A stretch of DNA of 64,000 nt, from assembly GCF_008974245.1 (NCBI RefSeq), contig NZ_BBZI01000010.1, positions 62,001-126,000 of the forward strand, given 5' to 3'. Made by a program: the position numbers and the translations under genes. This DNA is from Streptomyces abyssomicinicus (lineage in GTDB: Bacteria > Actinomycetota > Actinomycetes > Streptomycetales > Streptomycetaceae). The notes under the pieces were generated by a model. That model made no database searches, had not been told where the DNA came from, and saw only the letters and a list, made by a program, of their open reading frames with translations. This document shows positions 8,546-17,190 of the stretch, piece by piece (positions within the stretch are counted from its first letter, which is position 1; each line of letters opens with the position of its first letter).

Positions 8546-9049
8546 TCAGTCTTCCTCGAACCGCCATAGGACGAGGAGCCTTTGGTCCGTCACACCGATG
8601 AGGCAGATGTCCATGGTCGGCCCGGCGATGGCATCGGCGAAGAACGCCGTTGCCAGGAAGTCGGCGTCCTTCCCCTCTTCAGCCCCGCCGTGGTTGGTGA
8701 AGTACCGAGCTCCCTCTCCCAGGCATTCGAAAACCTGCCGCAGGCACTGTTCTCGACTGGGATCCGGCGTTCGAAGGGAGACGGTGCCGGCGCGAGGGGA
8801 GAGGAGAGATCCTGCCGAGATGAGGGTTGCCAGCTCGAGGGCTCCGGACGGCGACAGTACTTCCTGGGTGTGGTCGGCCAGGACTTCCGGTTCGACATTC
8901 TGAAGGAGGGGGTGCCCCCGGACGATTTCCGTCACCGCGTGGGGCCAGTCGCCGCCGCTCCAGGACGCCAACGCGGCGAAGCAATGGCGGGCATCGAAGC
9001 GTTCGTCGGCGCAGGGTGGCAGGGGCAGCGTCTTCGGCCTCAGCGGCAT
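8546..9049 (-). CDS. Putative immunity protein for the long RNase A-like toxin
   Basis: A 167-residue protein, MPLRPKTLPLPPCADERFDA to LIGVTDQRLLVLWRFEED, with no family I recognise. Its start lies 17 bases after the stop of the long toxin on the same strand, the standard place for the cognate immunity gene. The protein has no signal peptide or membrane segment, consistent with cytoplasmic neutralisation of a nuclease. The role is inferred from position only. Confidence 0.6.
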   Translation of the reverse strand: MPLRPKTLPLPPCADERFDARHCFAALASWSGGDWPHAVTEIVRGHPLLQNVEPEVLADHTQEVLSPSGALELATLISAGSLLSPRAGTVSLRTPDPSREQCLRQVFECLGEGARYFTNHGGAEEGKDADFLATAFFADAIAGPTMDICLIGVTDQRLLVLWRFEED

Positions 9050-9066
9050 AGGGGTCTCCGTGAGTG

Positions 9067-10780
9067 TCAGGGCATTTCCGGCATGGAGGTGTAGACGACG
9101 TAGGGAGGCTCGAGGCCGTTCTTGTACTTGAGGACGACCCGTACGTGGTGTGTGTCCTGAGCGGCGCCCGCACGAGGGTCGCCGGCGTCAACAGTACGTC
9201 CCGTCGCACCGGTGAACTCGACAGCGTCCAGCCGCAGGATTGAGGAGTCGGAACGAGGCCGGGACAGCCATTGCTCGATTTTCGCCTGGTTGTCCACGCC
9301 TGCGTTCATCTGGCCGGAGCCCGCAGGGGGCCCCTTGAACTCCATGGCCTCCTGCGTCAGTTTCTGTGCGGAGGCCAGGTCCGTGAATGTGGAGGCGGCG
9401 TTGATGCCTGGTTGGTCGCGGAGCCGCTGCGCCAGCTGTTCGTCCGTCTTGCCCACGTGCTTGTCGATGACGTGGCTGTTGTGTATCCCTTCTTGGTTGG
9501 CCAGGTCGATCGGAAAGCGGTGGTTGTCCTCGCTGTCCCCGGGCACGGTGTACAGGGGGTTGCCCTTGAACTCGGTCAGGGCGCGTGCCCCGAAGGCTTC
9601 GGCCCGGGCCTCCTCGGCGTTGTAGGAGGGGGCACTCAGGTATGCCTCGTCCAGCGGGTCCAGAAGGGCCTGCACGCGTACGGCCTGTCGGCGTACGCGG
9701 TTCTCGTACTCGTCGACCGCCTGGTTCATGGCCTCTTCGTCCAAGTGGAGAACGATGCCGACAGACAGGTCCCTGAAGAACCCTGCCGAGGTCCCACATG
9801 CCCTTACCCATGTTCTTGAAGTCTTTGAGGTCCACTCCGTCCTTGAGGTCGATCGCCTTGAGGGCGTCCGGGATGCTGTCCAGGACCGCCTTCCGGTAAA
9901 TGCGGTGGAGGTCGGAACGGACGTCCTGTGCGGCGAGCGCGAAATGGTACACCGCGTCGACCATCACTTCGCATGTGTCGAAGAGGACGGCGAACACTGG
10001 ATGGTTGGCACCCTGCGGCGACCTCGCGGAGTCGTTCTCCCAGTTGTAGCCATGGTGGTTCTGCCCCCAAGCGCTGGTACCCCACAGCGTGCTGCAGTAG
10101 GTACGCATGGCGTGGTACCACTCGCCGTTCTGCTGGTCCGTGATGCTGCTCAGAAGCCCGGTCAGACCATCGCCAGCCATGGTGAGGGTGAACTGGGGCA
10201 TCCGCCACGTCTCGGAGACCGAGTTGAGACGATGATGGTTCGGGAGCGGCAGAATCTCCGCGGCCCTGCCGTAACGGCATGCGTGTTCCAGGAGTGGACG
10301 TAAGACGTCGAGGACCACGTCCTCGACGTCCTCGAGCGCCTTCTGGATGAAGCTCTGGGCGTCGTCGTTGTCGCCCCACTTGAAATCGGTGATGGGCCCG
10401 TAGTCCGGTGGATTGTCGATGACGACCGGCGGGGGCTGGGTCGCCGGCTGGTGGGACGGGTCCGGATGGGTCGCGGCGTCCGCCTTGGAATAATTGTTCG
10501 CCGTGACGGTGAAACCCACAGCGGCGCCGCCCACGCTGACCACGGACTTGGCCCACACATCGTGGAATCGCTCGCCAACCCGTTTGTAGGTTCTGGTGAA
10601 TTCAGCTACGGCGGTTCCGTTGCCGCCGCCGTCCGGGTAACGCCCCAGTTCGTCGAGGAAGTCCTTGATCCCCCGGTGCATGACGTCCTGCTGGCCGGCG
10701 GTTCCGGAGGACACACTCCAGAGCATGGCAGGGGTCACGTCGATGGTGCCGTCCTGCGTTGGGGACGGGGGTGTGGACAT
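9067..10780 (-). pseudogene. WXG100-associated polymorphic toxin with RNase A-like C-terminus, frameshifted
   Basis: Two overlapping minus-strand frames make one protein of about 570 residues. The first (start ATG 10780) has an alpha-helical, WXG/LXG-like N-terminal region (DVMHRGIKDFLDELGRYPDG; FTRTYKRVGERFHDVW). The second has EEARAEAFGARALTEFKG, then the toxin domain DKHVGKTDEQLAQRLRDQPG, ending PYVVYTSMPEMP. HVGKT carries the presumed catalytic His of bacterial RNase A toxins. Reading continues across the break (DLGR then FFRDLSVGIVLHLDEEAMN) if one G is removed from the C-run at 9781-9783. The start codon overlaps the stop of the upstream WXG100 gene. The shift may be a real inactivation, phase variation or a sequencing error. 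Confidence 0.78.
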
Positions 10781-11106
10781 CAGCCCGCCCCCCAGCCTCG
10801 CAGCACTGCCTGATGCGCGAGCGTGTAGTTGGTCCGCCCGGTCACGACGAGGTCGTGCAACCACTTCTGGGCAGCCTCGAGGTCCTGGGCGGAACGGTCC
10901 CAGTCATCGAGCTTGTCGACGAAGACCTCTCGCGCCTCACCCTCCCAGGAGAGGACGACGGGCGCGACGCGTTCGTACAGTTCTCCGAGCTTGCTGTTGA
11001 GCTGGCGGAGGATGTCGTCCAACTCCCCAGCCAGTTCCTCGAGCGACGAAAAGGCAACGGATATCCGGTCCCCGGACTCGGCTCCGGTCGGCACAATAAC
11101 CTCCAC
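10780..11106 (-). CDS. WXG100-like type VII secretion partner protein
   Basis: A 108-residue helical protein (GTG start) with ELDDILRQLNSKLGELYERV, VVLSWEGEAREVF and WDRSAQDLEAAQKWLHDLV. The WEG turn between two long helices is the WXG100 hallmark. It should form the helical hairpin partner that takes the downstream toxin to the Esx (type VII) secretion apparatus. Its TGA overlaps the toxin ATG by 4 bases, so the two are translationally coupled. No ribosome binding site stands out before the GTG; a start at GTG 11094 is possible. Confidence 0.75.
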   Translation of the reverse strand: MEVIVPTGAESGDRISVAFSSLEELAGELDDILRQLNSKLGELYERVAPVVLSWEGEAREVFVDKLDDWDRSAQDLEAAQKWLHDLVVTGRTNYTLAHQAVLRGWGAG

Positions 11107-11145
11107 ACGGTGGCGAGAGGGCGGGCGCTTCCTGCGGTTGGCTGT

Positions 11146-11577
11146 TCAGTACGAGTCGAGGGAGCTGCGAGGGACCGAGGACGGACTCTCCACCACAGCG
11201 GGGGTGGACAACTTGCCTACCTCGCTGCCGACATCCACCTGGATCTGCCGCATCTGCTCCAACACGTCGAGGTCCCGCTGGGAGAACCCGTCGCGACTCA
11301 TGCGCACCGCCTGCTCCAGATGCCTGAGTACCTCACGGATCCGGACGGCATCCTCGGCAGCGGCCCGATGGAATCTCCGGTATGCCGTTGCCGCCGGCCC
11401 TTGCCAGCGCCTCTCGATCCGATCGACCACGGCGTCCATGCGCCTCACCTGCTTGTCCAGGTGATCCTGCATGTCGTCCAGATCGCCCGCCAGCTTGGTT
11501 AAGTGCTCAGCGGACACGCGGACATCGGCACCTCCTGAGGACCTTGCCCCGGCCGCAGTCGCCTCGCTCGCTTCCAT
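11146..11577 (-). CDS. WXG100-like protein, first gene of the toxin operon
   Basis: A 143-residue helical protein with LTKLAGDLDDMQDHLDKQVR, IERRWQGPAATAYRRF and LRHLEQAVRMSRDGFSQRDL; WQG is the WXG turn. The start was placed at ATG 11577 (MEASEAT) because GGGGGA lies six bases upstream, whereas ATG 11601 has no such sequence. It precedes the second WXG100-like gene and the toxin on the same strand with a 39-base gap. The pair probably forms the secretion-targeting heterodimer or chaperone for the toxin. Confidence 0.75.
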   Translation of the reverse strand: MEASEATAAGARSSGGADVRVSAEHLTKLAGDLDDMQDHLDKQVRRMDAVVDRIERRWQGPAATAYRRFHRAAAEDAVRIREVLRHLEQAVRMSRDGFSQRDLDVLEQMRQIQVDVGSEVGKLSTPAVVESPSSVPRSSLDSY

Positions 11578-11601
11578 GCTGATTCCCCCAGTTGCAGGCA
11601 T

Positions 11602-12576
11602 CGAGTGAGCCTGTCACGCAACGTTTCGATCATATGTAGGCAAGATGTGGGCTTGCGTAAGCCGTTGACGGAGTTGGCCGAATGGCAACCCTGAGAACAT
11701 CGATGCGCGGCGGAGGTCTTGAGATCTGCAGGTGTCGGCGTAGGGCGAGTCCACGGACTTCCGGTCGATGATGGCCGGAACCGAGGGGTCCAGGCGATGG
11801 CGACGTCGCGGGTGGATGCCGAGCTCGAAAACTTGAAACTGCGTGGTAGCGCCCTGACGGTGCCGATGAGCGCTTGTCCCGTGAGCTGCTCGGCCAGGCA
11901 GTCCGGCAGCGGCGTGTCCTCCCGGATCAGGGTGCACAGGGCCCTCGCCGCAAGCCGTCGACCGCAACCGCACGGCGCCGGGGCTGCTCCGTGTAATTCA
12001 GGCAGCCCATTGGGGCCCATCGAGATGTCCCACGCTGGCATTGGGAGGGTCTCCGAATTCCACATTCACCAGTTCGGGAGGTGAAACCAGCACTCGGCTG
12101 CCGGGTGGGTGGGCGAAGGGTCATTCCACGACCAGCTCGCAGGTGTGCCATTGAGGTCAAGCCTCGGCTTCGATATGTCGCCCAAGCGCCTCCGCGGTAA
12201 TCGCCGACGGCAGAAGAGAAGATGCGCGAAATGACTGGAACTAGCTTCCCGGGCATGTCAACGTAGATCGTTCCGAACTTGAGTCGCTCGGGGGTTCGTT
12301 GAGGGTGCGTGAAGCTCTGGCCGGTGTCCTGCGGGTGCGAGGAAATGTGCAACATAGTCGATGATCGCCATGCACCCAAAGAGGGGATCGCCTAGACCAT
12401 GAGCGGCAGCGGCCTCAGGTGGGCGGTGAGCGTGATCTGGCGGAGCTGTCCAGAGGGCAGGGCTGGCAGTGTGCTCTGCGTGACCTTCGAGTGCTACGTG
12501 GACTGCTCGAAGATGATTGCCGAGTTGGCGCTAACGCGATCCGTCTGGCCTTGGGATTCTGGATTGAGGGAGTGAC
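11602..12576. other. Gene-free stretch between toxin operon and integrase module
   Basis: Lower-GC DNA without a convincing intact gene. A minus-strand frame ending near 11650 begins MWNSETLPMPAWDISMGPNG at 12065 and looks partly protein-like (ALCTLIREDTPLPDCLAEQL), possibly an eroded gene, but composition decays afterwards. The toxin operon promoter should lie just above 11577. Confidence 0.35.
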
Positions 12577-12763
12577 ATGTCGGCGGGTGGAAGCAACCGT
12601 CTCCTGACCCCGGAGGAGACGGCTAGATACCTGAGCGTCTCGAAGCGAGTCCTCATGGACTCGTACAAGCGCTGGGGAATCCCCTGTGACAGTTGGGAAA
12701 CATATCCGCTTTCGAGTTCGAGCTCTCGAGGCATGGATTGAGTCGCAAAGTCGGGTCATTTAA
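12577..12763 (+). pseudogene. Excisionase / MerR-type helix-turn-helix protein, frameshifted
   Basis: ATG 12577 follows GAGGGAG. The frame reads LLTPEETARYLSVSKRVLMD and SYKRWGIP, a typical Xis/MerR DNA-binding start, then loses sense. One base further the alternative frame gives VTVGKHIRFRVRALEAWIES ending at TAA 12763, the expected second half. A single extra base near 12685 therefore breaks the gene. It sits directly upstream of the integrase gene, the usual order in actinomycete integrative elements. Confidence 0.72.
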
Positions 12764-12777
12764 GGTTATTTGGATCA

Positions 12778-12798
12778 GGTTGGCTGGTCAAGCCAACC
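12778..12798 (+). promoter_or_regulatory. Inverted repeat before the integrase gene
   Basis: GGTTGGCT and AGCCAACC form a perfect 8-bp inverted repeat with a five-base loop, 42 bases before the integrase start. It could be an operator, a weak terminator of the excisionase transcript, or part of the attachment region. Confidence 0.35.
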
Positions 12799-12839
12799 CC
12801 TGACTGTCGGTGTAAAAATTTAACGAAGGGAAACTATCT

Positions 12840-14036
12840 TTGGCCAAGATATGGAAGGTCGATTGCGCTTGTCCGAAGGCGAAAAAATCAATCTGCCGGC
12901 ACAAGCCCTGGAAGGTCCGATACAGGGATCCGGGTGGCCGGGTCGGTAAGCAGCTCGAAGTTTCATTCAAGCTGAAGAATCAGGCGGAGGATTTCGCCGG
13001 GAAGGTCGAGCGGGAAAAAGCGGTCGGCACCTACATCGACCCGAAGCAGTCGGGCCGACTGATGGAGGATGTCTGGAACGAATGGCTTTCCATCGGCAAC
13101 CGAGAGCCGTCGACCCTGGCCTCCTACAGGGGCGTGTACCGCAAGCACATCGAGCCCGTCTTCGGCGGTCGGACCATCGGCTCCATCACGTCGCAGGACA
13201 TCGCCGAGTGGCGGGCCGGCCAGGAAGCCGCAGGATTGGCCCCCGCCACGGTCCATCGCCACTACGTGGTCCTGAAGGCCGCCTTCATCTAAGCCCACGA
13301 GATGGAGATCATTCCGCGCAACCCGACCCTGGCGACGAAGCGCCGGGGCCGTGCCCCCTCCCTGATCAAGCCTGTCCGCGGCCGGGACATCCCCTCCACG
13401 AAGGAGGTGCAGGACATCTTCGAGGCCATGTGGGGTCCGCTGAAGGCATCCGTGTGGCTGATGGCCGGCACCGGTGCCAGGCCGGGCGAGTCCCTGGCCG
13501 TCAGCCGCTCCAGCCTCGAAGCCCCCGATGGGCTGCTGAAGCTGTGGCAGCAGGTGACCAGCTTCTCCGACAACGAGACCAAGGGCCGCGCAACGGGTTT
13601 CAAGAACGAGCTCAAGTGGTCTCGAGAGCCGAGGTCCGTCCCCTACTCGTACACCGTCCAGCAGGCCGTGGAGCGGCACATGGCGGAGTTCGGGACCTGG
13701 GGAGAGCACGGGTGGTTCTTCGAGAGCCCGAAGTACAAGGACCAGCCCTTCAGCCCGAAGGGGTACGACACCCGCTGGAAGCGGGCGCTGAGGGATGCCG
13801 GCCTGGAGCACACGGGGTACACCCCGAAGTCCCTGCGGCACTACTTCGCCTCGGTCTGCATCGCGGGCGGCGTCCCCGTCTTCGAGGTGGCCAAGTGGCT
13901 GGGCCACAAGGGGACTCGGGTCACCGAAGCGACCTACGTGCATCTGCTTGCAGACGCACACTCGCGGTCCATGGACGCCATCGAGCTGGCCATCGTGGAG
14001 AACGCCCAGCACGCCCAGGAAGCACGCTGGTCGTGA
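12840..14036 (+). pseudogene. Tyrosine recombinase (integrase) with in-frame stop
   Basis: A TTG start with GAAGGGA upstream opens a frame (AKIWKVDCACPKAKKSICRH; VWNEWLSIGNREPSTLASYR core-binding domain) that ends at TAA 13290-13292. The same frame continues directly with HEMEIIPRNPTLATKRRGRA. The catalytic half follows: GTGARPGESLAV (first Arg), TPKSLRHYFAS (second Arg box), KWLGHKG and TEATYVHL (Tyr). Total length would be 398 codons, normal for phage-type integrases. The stop probably replaces a Tyr codon (TAC to TAA). Together with the broken excisionase this indicates a dead integrative element. Confidence 0.85.
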
Positions 14037-14112
14037 TGACGGTCGGGACCGGTTCTGGCTTGGTGCTGAGAGCCGACGTGTAGCGATCGCATCAGCCCAG
14101 GTCAGAGCAGGT

Positions 14113-14595
14113 GTGGGGGAGTACCTCCAGTTCTTTTTGTACATCTTCGGCACGGTGTGGCTGCTGCAGCGGGGCTCGCCGGAGTCGAAGGAGATCGGCC
14201 GGGCGGGCACCGAGTCCGACCGCGAGCAGCGGATCGGCGAGCACGCCGGTGAGGGATCGCCGCGCTGGGCGTCCGCCCCGGGCTGGCGGGGGCTGGTGTT
14301 CTCCCGCTTGCTGGGGCTGGTGATGGGCGGCATCTTCGCGCTCTCCTGGCTGGCCCGGTCGATCACCGGCACCGCCGCGTACAACGAGGAGCGGCTGCGT
14401 TCCCTGGAGGGGCCGGTCGGCTGGGGCGGCTACGTCACGTCAGCCGACTTCTGGGGCCGCACGCTGCAGAACTGGCAGTCCGAACTGCTGGCGGTGGCGT
14501 CGATGGCGGTGCTCTCCATCCACCTGCGCCAGCGCGTCAGCCCGGAGTCCAAGCCGGTGGGCGCCCCGCACTCGGCCACGGGGGGCGAGGGCTGA
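14113..14595 (+). pseudogene. DUF6766 membrane protein, 5'-truncated
   Basis: The frame encodes EYLQFFLYIFGTVWLLQRGS, PGWRGLVFSRLLGLVMGGIF, DFWGRTLQNWQSELLAVASM and ends LRQRVSPESKPVGAPHSATG. This is the C-terminal three-quarters of the Streptomyces DUF6766 membrane protein family as I recall it. The family N-terminus (first membrane helix, about 60 residues) is missing. The homologous part begins just after the integrase stop, so the integrative element or a deletion removed the 5' end. A GTG at 14113 might still start a shortened protein. Confidence 0.7.
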
Positions 14596-14635
14596 GGCGC
14601 CCACCGAGGGCGACAGCGGGCGGGGTTCGGAACCG

Positions 14636-15046
14636 TCAGTCCACGTACCGCAGGCCGGCGGCCTTCAGGGTACGCACGACATCGAACTCGTTGCCCTCGG
14701 GGTCCGCCATGACGACCCAGCTCCGGGCAGGTCCCTGGCCCACGTCCACCTTCGTGGCGCCGAGGCCGATCAGCCTGGCGGCCTCCTCCTCGGTGTCGGC
14801 GTCGACGGGGCTCACGTCGAGGTGGAGTCGGTTCTTCACGGTCTTCGCTTCGGGCACCTGGATGAACATCACCGTCGGTGGCATCTGGCCGGCCCGGACC
14901 GCCTCGACGGTCGGCTCCCAGGAGCCGATCTCGACCTTTCCCTCGCTTCGGTCGATCACTGTGAAATCCAGGACCTCGCACCAGAAGGCTGCGAGCCTTT
15001 CCGGATCGCGGCAATCGACGACCAACTCGGTGAACCTACTGGTCAT
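14636..15046 (-). CDS. VOC / glyoxalase-like protein
   Basis: A 136-residue single-domain VOC-superfamily protein: FTELVVDCRDPERLAAFWCE, HLDVSPVDADTEEEAARLIGLGA, WVVMADPEGNEFDVV. Such proteins bind a metal and act as dioxygenases, epimerases or drug-binding resistance proteins. Its start overlaps the stop of the esterase gene, so it is the third gene of the TetR-controlled operon. The last nine residues (KAAGLRYVD) go past the usual family end and share identical DNA with the 3' end of an unrelated aldolase gene at 22134 (see findings). Confidence 0.82.
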   Translation of the reverse strand: MTSRFTELVVDCRDPERLAAFWCEVLDFTVIDRSEGKVEIGSWEPTVEAVRAGQMPPTVMFIQVPEAKTVKNRLHLDVSPVDADTEEEAARLIGLGATKVDVGQGPARSWVVMADPEGNEFDVVRTLKAAGLRYVD

Positions 15047-16320
15047 GACTTCTCCAGGTCGGTGATGGTGGAGATGGGAGTGCTGAGGATTCCGTCGAAC
15101 GCGTCGAGGACACGGGTGTGAAGGTGGACGCTCTGCATCCGCATGCGATCGGGGCTGCTGAGGCCGCCGGCCCGGGCCGGACGCAGATCGGCGAAGGCGA
15201 GTCCGAGGCCGGCGGCGGCGAAGGCCGCCTCGATGCTCCCGGGCGGCGGTGGCTCCAGCGGGGTCTCGTGGACGCCGAATCCGAACGGTGCCTTCTCGTC
15301 GCGGCGCATCTCGGCCGTGTGCCCCGTGACGCTGGTCAGACCGAGGGCGAAGTAGGAGTCACCGAGGGCGTGATGCAGGTGCTGTCCCATGGGAAGCCCT
15401 GTGAGTCGGCCGTCGAAGGAGATCGGTGTTCGCTGGATGTGGGCGTTGTGCGCCACCAGGACGACGCGGGCCGTGGTCTCGAGTCGGTCCAGGTGCCACA
15501 GAAGTGACTCGGCCATGTAGAGATCGCGGGCCGAGGTGTCGGCGGTGAGGCCGCCTCCTGCGAAGAGGGCGGCCATGGCGCGGAACGTGTAGTCGGCGTG
15601 GCAGGCAGCTTCCAGGCAGCGCAGGGCGGTGTCGTAGTCGTGCTGGTCCCCACGGGCGAGGTACAGCGGTTTCAGGGCACGGAAGCGGACGTGCAGTCGA
15701 GCCAGGAGAGCGCTGAGGGTGTCCTGGTCCGTGGTGGCCAGGCGTGCCCACGCGGGTGCGGCCACGGCCGCGGAGTCACCGGCGAAGGACGCCGCGATCG
15801 TGATCGCGGCCAGCGCCATCGGCAGCGTTTCCGGGTCGGTCAGGCGGAGGTAGTCGGCGACGGGGGTCAGGGCGGGGATCAGCGATCCACCGGCGGCCGG
15901 GATGTCGATTCCTGCGAAACGGACCGGTGTTGTGGCTGTGCGATTGTGCCGGCGGACGAAGCGCACCGGCTCCTGGAGTCCGATGGGAACCGCTGTTGCC
16001 AGGAGCGCGGAGAGGTCGTCGTCCGCTCCCTGGCCCTGGGCCCAGGCGTTGAGGGGGATGGCTTCGCAGAAGCCGTACTCGAAGGCCAGGACGGTGAATC
16101 CGCAGCGTTCGACGAGAAACCGCAGGATGCGCTGACGCATCGCGGCGAACTCGGCGATGAAGTGCGAGTGTTCGCCCAGGGCCACCACGCGGACACCGTC
16201 GAGGATGCCGCGCAGTGGTTCCAGGTCGTCCAGGGGTGCCGCCGGGTCGAGCGGGCCGAACGGGGTGGCGTGGCCGTGGAGCCAGTCGGCGAAGGGCGTT
16301 TGGTCCTTTGCGGTGGGCAT
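15043..16320 (-). CDS. Erythromycin-esterase family protein
   Basis: A 425-residue member of the erythromycin esterase superfamily. VVALGEHSHFIAEFAAMRQR contains the GE-x-x-H metal/catalytic motif, followed by FEYGFCEAIPLNAW and later HNAHIQRTPISF and MGQHLHHALGDSYF, all typical. Family members hydrolyse macrolactone esters, though many Streptomyces homologues have unknown substrates. ATG 16320 has GGAAGA six bases upstream. It lies between the acetyltransferase gene and the VOC gene, overlapping the latter by 4 bases. Co-location with a CatB-type enzyme and a TetR gene suggests an antibiotic-modifying operon. Confidence 0.87.
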   Translation of the reverse strand: MPTAKDQTPFADWLHGHATPFGPLDPAAPLDDLEPLRGILDGVRVVALGEHSHFIAEFAAMRQRILRFLVERCGFTVLAFEYGFCEAIPLNAWAQGQGADDDLSALLATAVPIGLQEPVRFVRRHNRTATTPVRFAGIDIPAAGGSLIPALTPVADYLRLTDPETLPMALAAITIAASFAGDSAAVAAPAWARLATTDQDTLSALLARLHVRFRALKPLYLARGDQHDYDTALRCLEAACHADYTFRAMAALFAGGGLTADTSARDLYMAESLLWHLDRLETTARVVLVAHNAHIQRTPISFDGRLTGLPMGQHLHHALGDSYFALGLTSVTGHTAEMRRDEKAPFGFGVHETPLEPPPPGSIEAAFAAAGLGLAFADLRPARAGGLSSPDRMRMQSVHLHTRVLDAFDGILSTPISTITDLEKS

Positions 16321-16370
16321 GCCGGGTCTTCCGTGAGAGGGAACGGTGAGGGCGCGGACTCCCGGTTGCA

Positions 16371-17021
16371 TCACGGGTGCGGGAGGGTCGGTGAAGCCTG
16401 CTGCAACTGGTCGAGGTTGCCGGACATGATGGTCCGTACGTGGTCGGTGATGTGCTGCACGGGCCAGTCCCACCAGGCCACCGCGAGCAGCCGGGCGACG
16501 TCCTCCTCGCTGTACCGGGTGCGGATGAGTCGCGCCGGGTTGCCGCCGACGATCCCGTAGTCGGGAACGTCGGCGGTGACCACGGCGCCGGCGGCGATGA
16601 TCGCGCCGTGCCCGATCCGCACACCCGGCATCACGGTGGTGCCGTGGCCGAACCAGACGTCGTTGCCGACGACGGTGTCCCCGCGGGCGGGCAGACCGGT
16701 GAGCAGGTCGAAGTGGTCCGACCACGAACCTCCCATGGTGGGGAAGGGGAACGTCGAGGGGCCGTCCATACGGTGGTTGGCGCCGTTCATGATGAACCGC
16801 GTCCCCGTCCCCAGCGCGCAGAACCTGCCGATGACCAGCTTCTCCGGGCCGTAGTGGTAGAGCACGTTGCGGGTCTCGAAGGCGGTCGGGTCGTCCGGGT
16901 CGTCGTAGTAGGAGTACTCCCCGACCTCGATCAGCGGGGACTTCACCAGCGGCTTCAGCAGCACCACCCGGGGCTGCCCGGGCATCGGGTGGAGGACGGT
17001 GGGATCGGCGGGTACGGGCAT
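16371..17021 (-). CDS. CatB/Vat-type hexapeptide O-acetyltransferase
   Basis: A 216-residue left-handed beta-helix acetyltransferase. VGEYSYYDDPDDPTAFE, RFCALGTGTRFIMNGANHRM and VGNDVWFGHGTTVMPGVRIG followed by GAIIAAGAVVTADVPDYGIV and GGNPARLIR are the xenobiotic acetyltransferase signatures, including the NH-x-M segment bearing the catalytic His. CatB and Vat enzymes acetylate chloramphenicol or streptogramin A with acetyl-CoA. First gene of a three-gene minus-strand operon divergent from a TetR gene, with two palindromic operators in between. Confidence 0.88.
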   Translation of the reverse strand: MPVPADPTVLHPMPGQPRVVLLKPLVKSPLIEVGEYSYYDDPDDPTAFETRNVLYHYGPEKLVIGRFCALGTGTRFIMNGANHRMDGPSTFPFPTMGGSWSDHFDLLTGLPARGDTVVGNDVWFGHGTTVMPGVRIGHGAIIAAGAVVTADVPDYGIVGGNPARLIRTRYSEEDVARLLAVAWWDWPVQHITDHVRTIMSGNLDQLQQASPTLPHP

Positions 17022-17095
17022 GGTCGGAATTCCTCATCAAGAGCGAGTGGTCGGCACGTCCGCGCTTTGATCGGGGACGCGTCGAGAACGCTATG

Positions 17096-17118
17096 GAACG
17101 GCACGTGCCGTGCCGTTC
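17096..17118. promoter_or_regulatory. TetR operator, copy 1
   Basis: GAACGGCAC and GTGCCGTTC form a perfect 9-bp inverted repeat around GTGCC. The first 20 bases recur at 17158-17177. The site lies about 75 bases above the acetyltransferase start, where the minus-strand promoter should be. Confidence 0.7.
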
Positions 17119-17157
17119 TGTGCTCGGAAGCGTGCCGGGATCCCGGGCTCCTGTCAA

Positions 17158-17180
17158 GAACGGCACGTGCCGTGCCGCTA
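17158..17180. promoter_or_regulatory. TetR operator, copy 2
   Basis: Repeats the first operator with two changes in its right arm (GTGCCGCTA instead of GTGCCGTTC). It ends ten bases before the regulator ATG, adjacent to its ribosome binding site (GTGGAGG), which suggests autorepression. Confidence 0.68.
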
Positions 17181-17190
17181 CTGTGGAGGC

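Noticed and set aside
12415..12759. Minus-strand open frame opposite the excisionase
   Set aside because: Antisense to the recognisable Xis/MerR helix-turn-helix and has no sensible composition.
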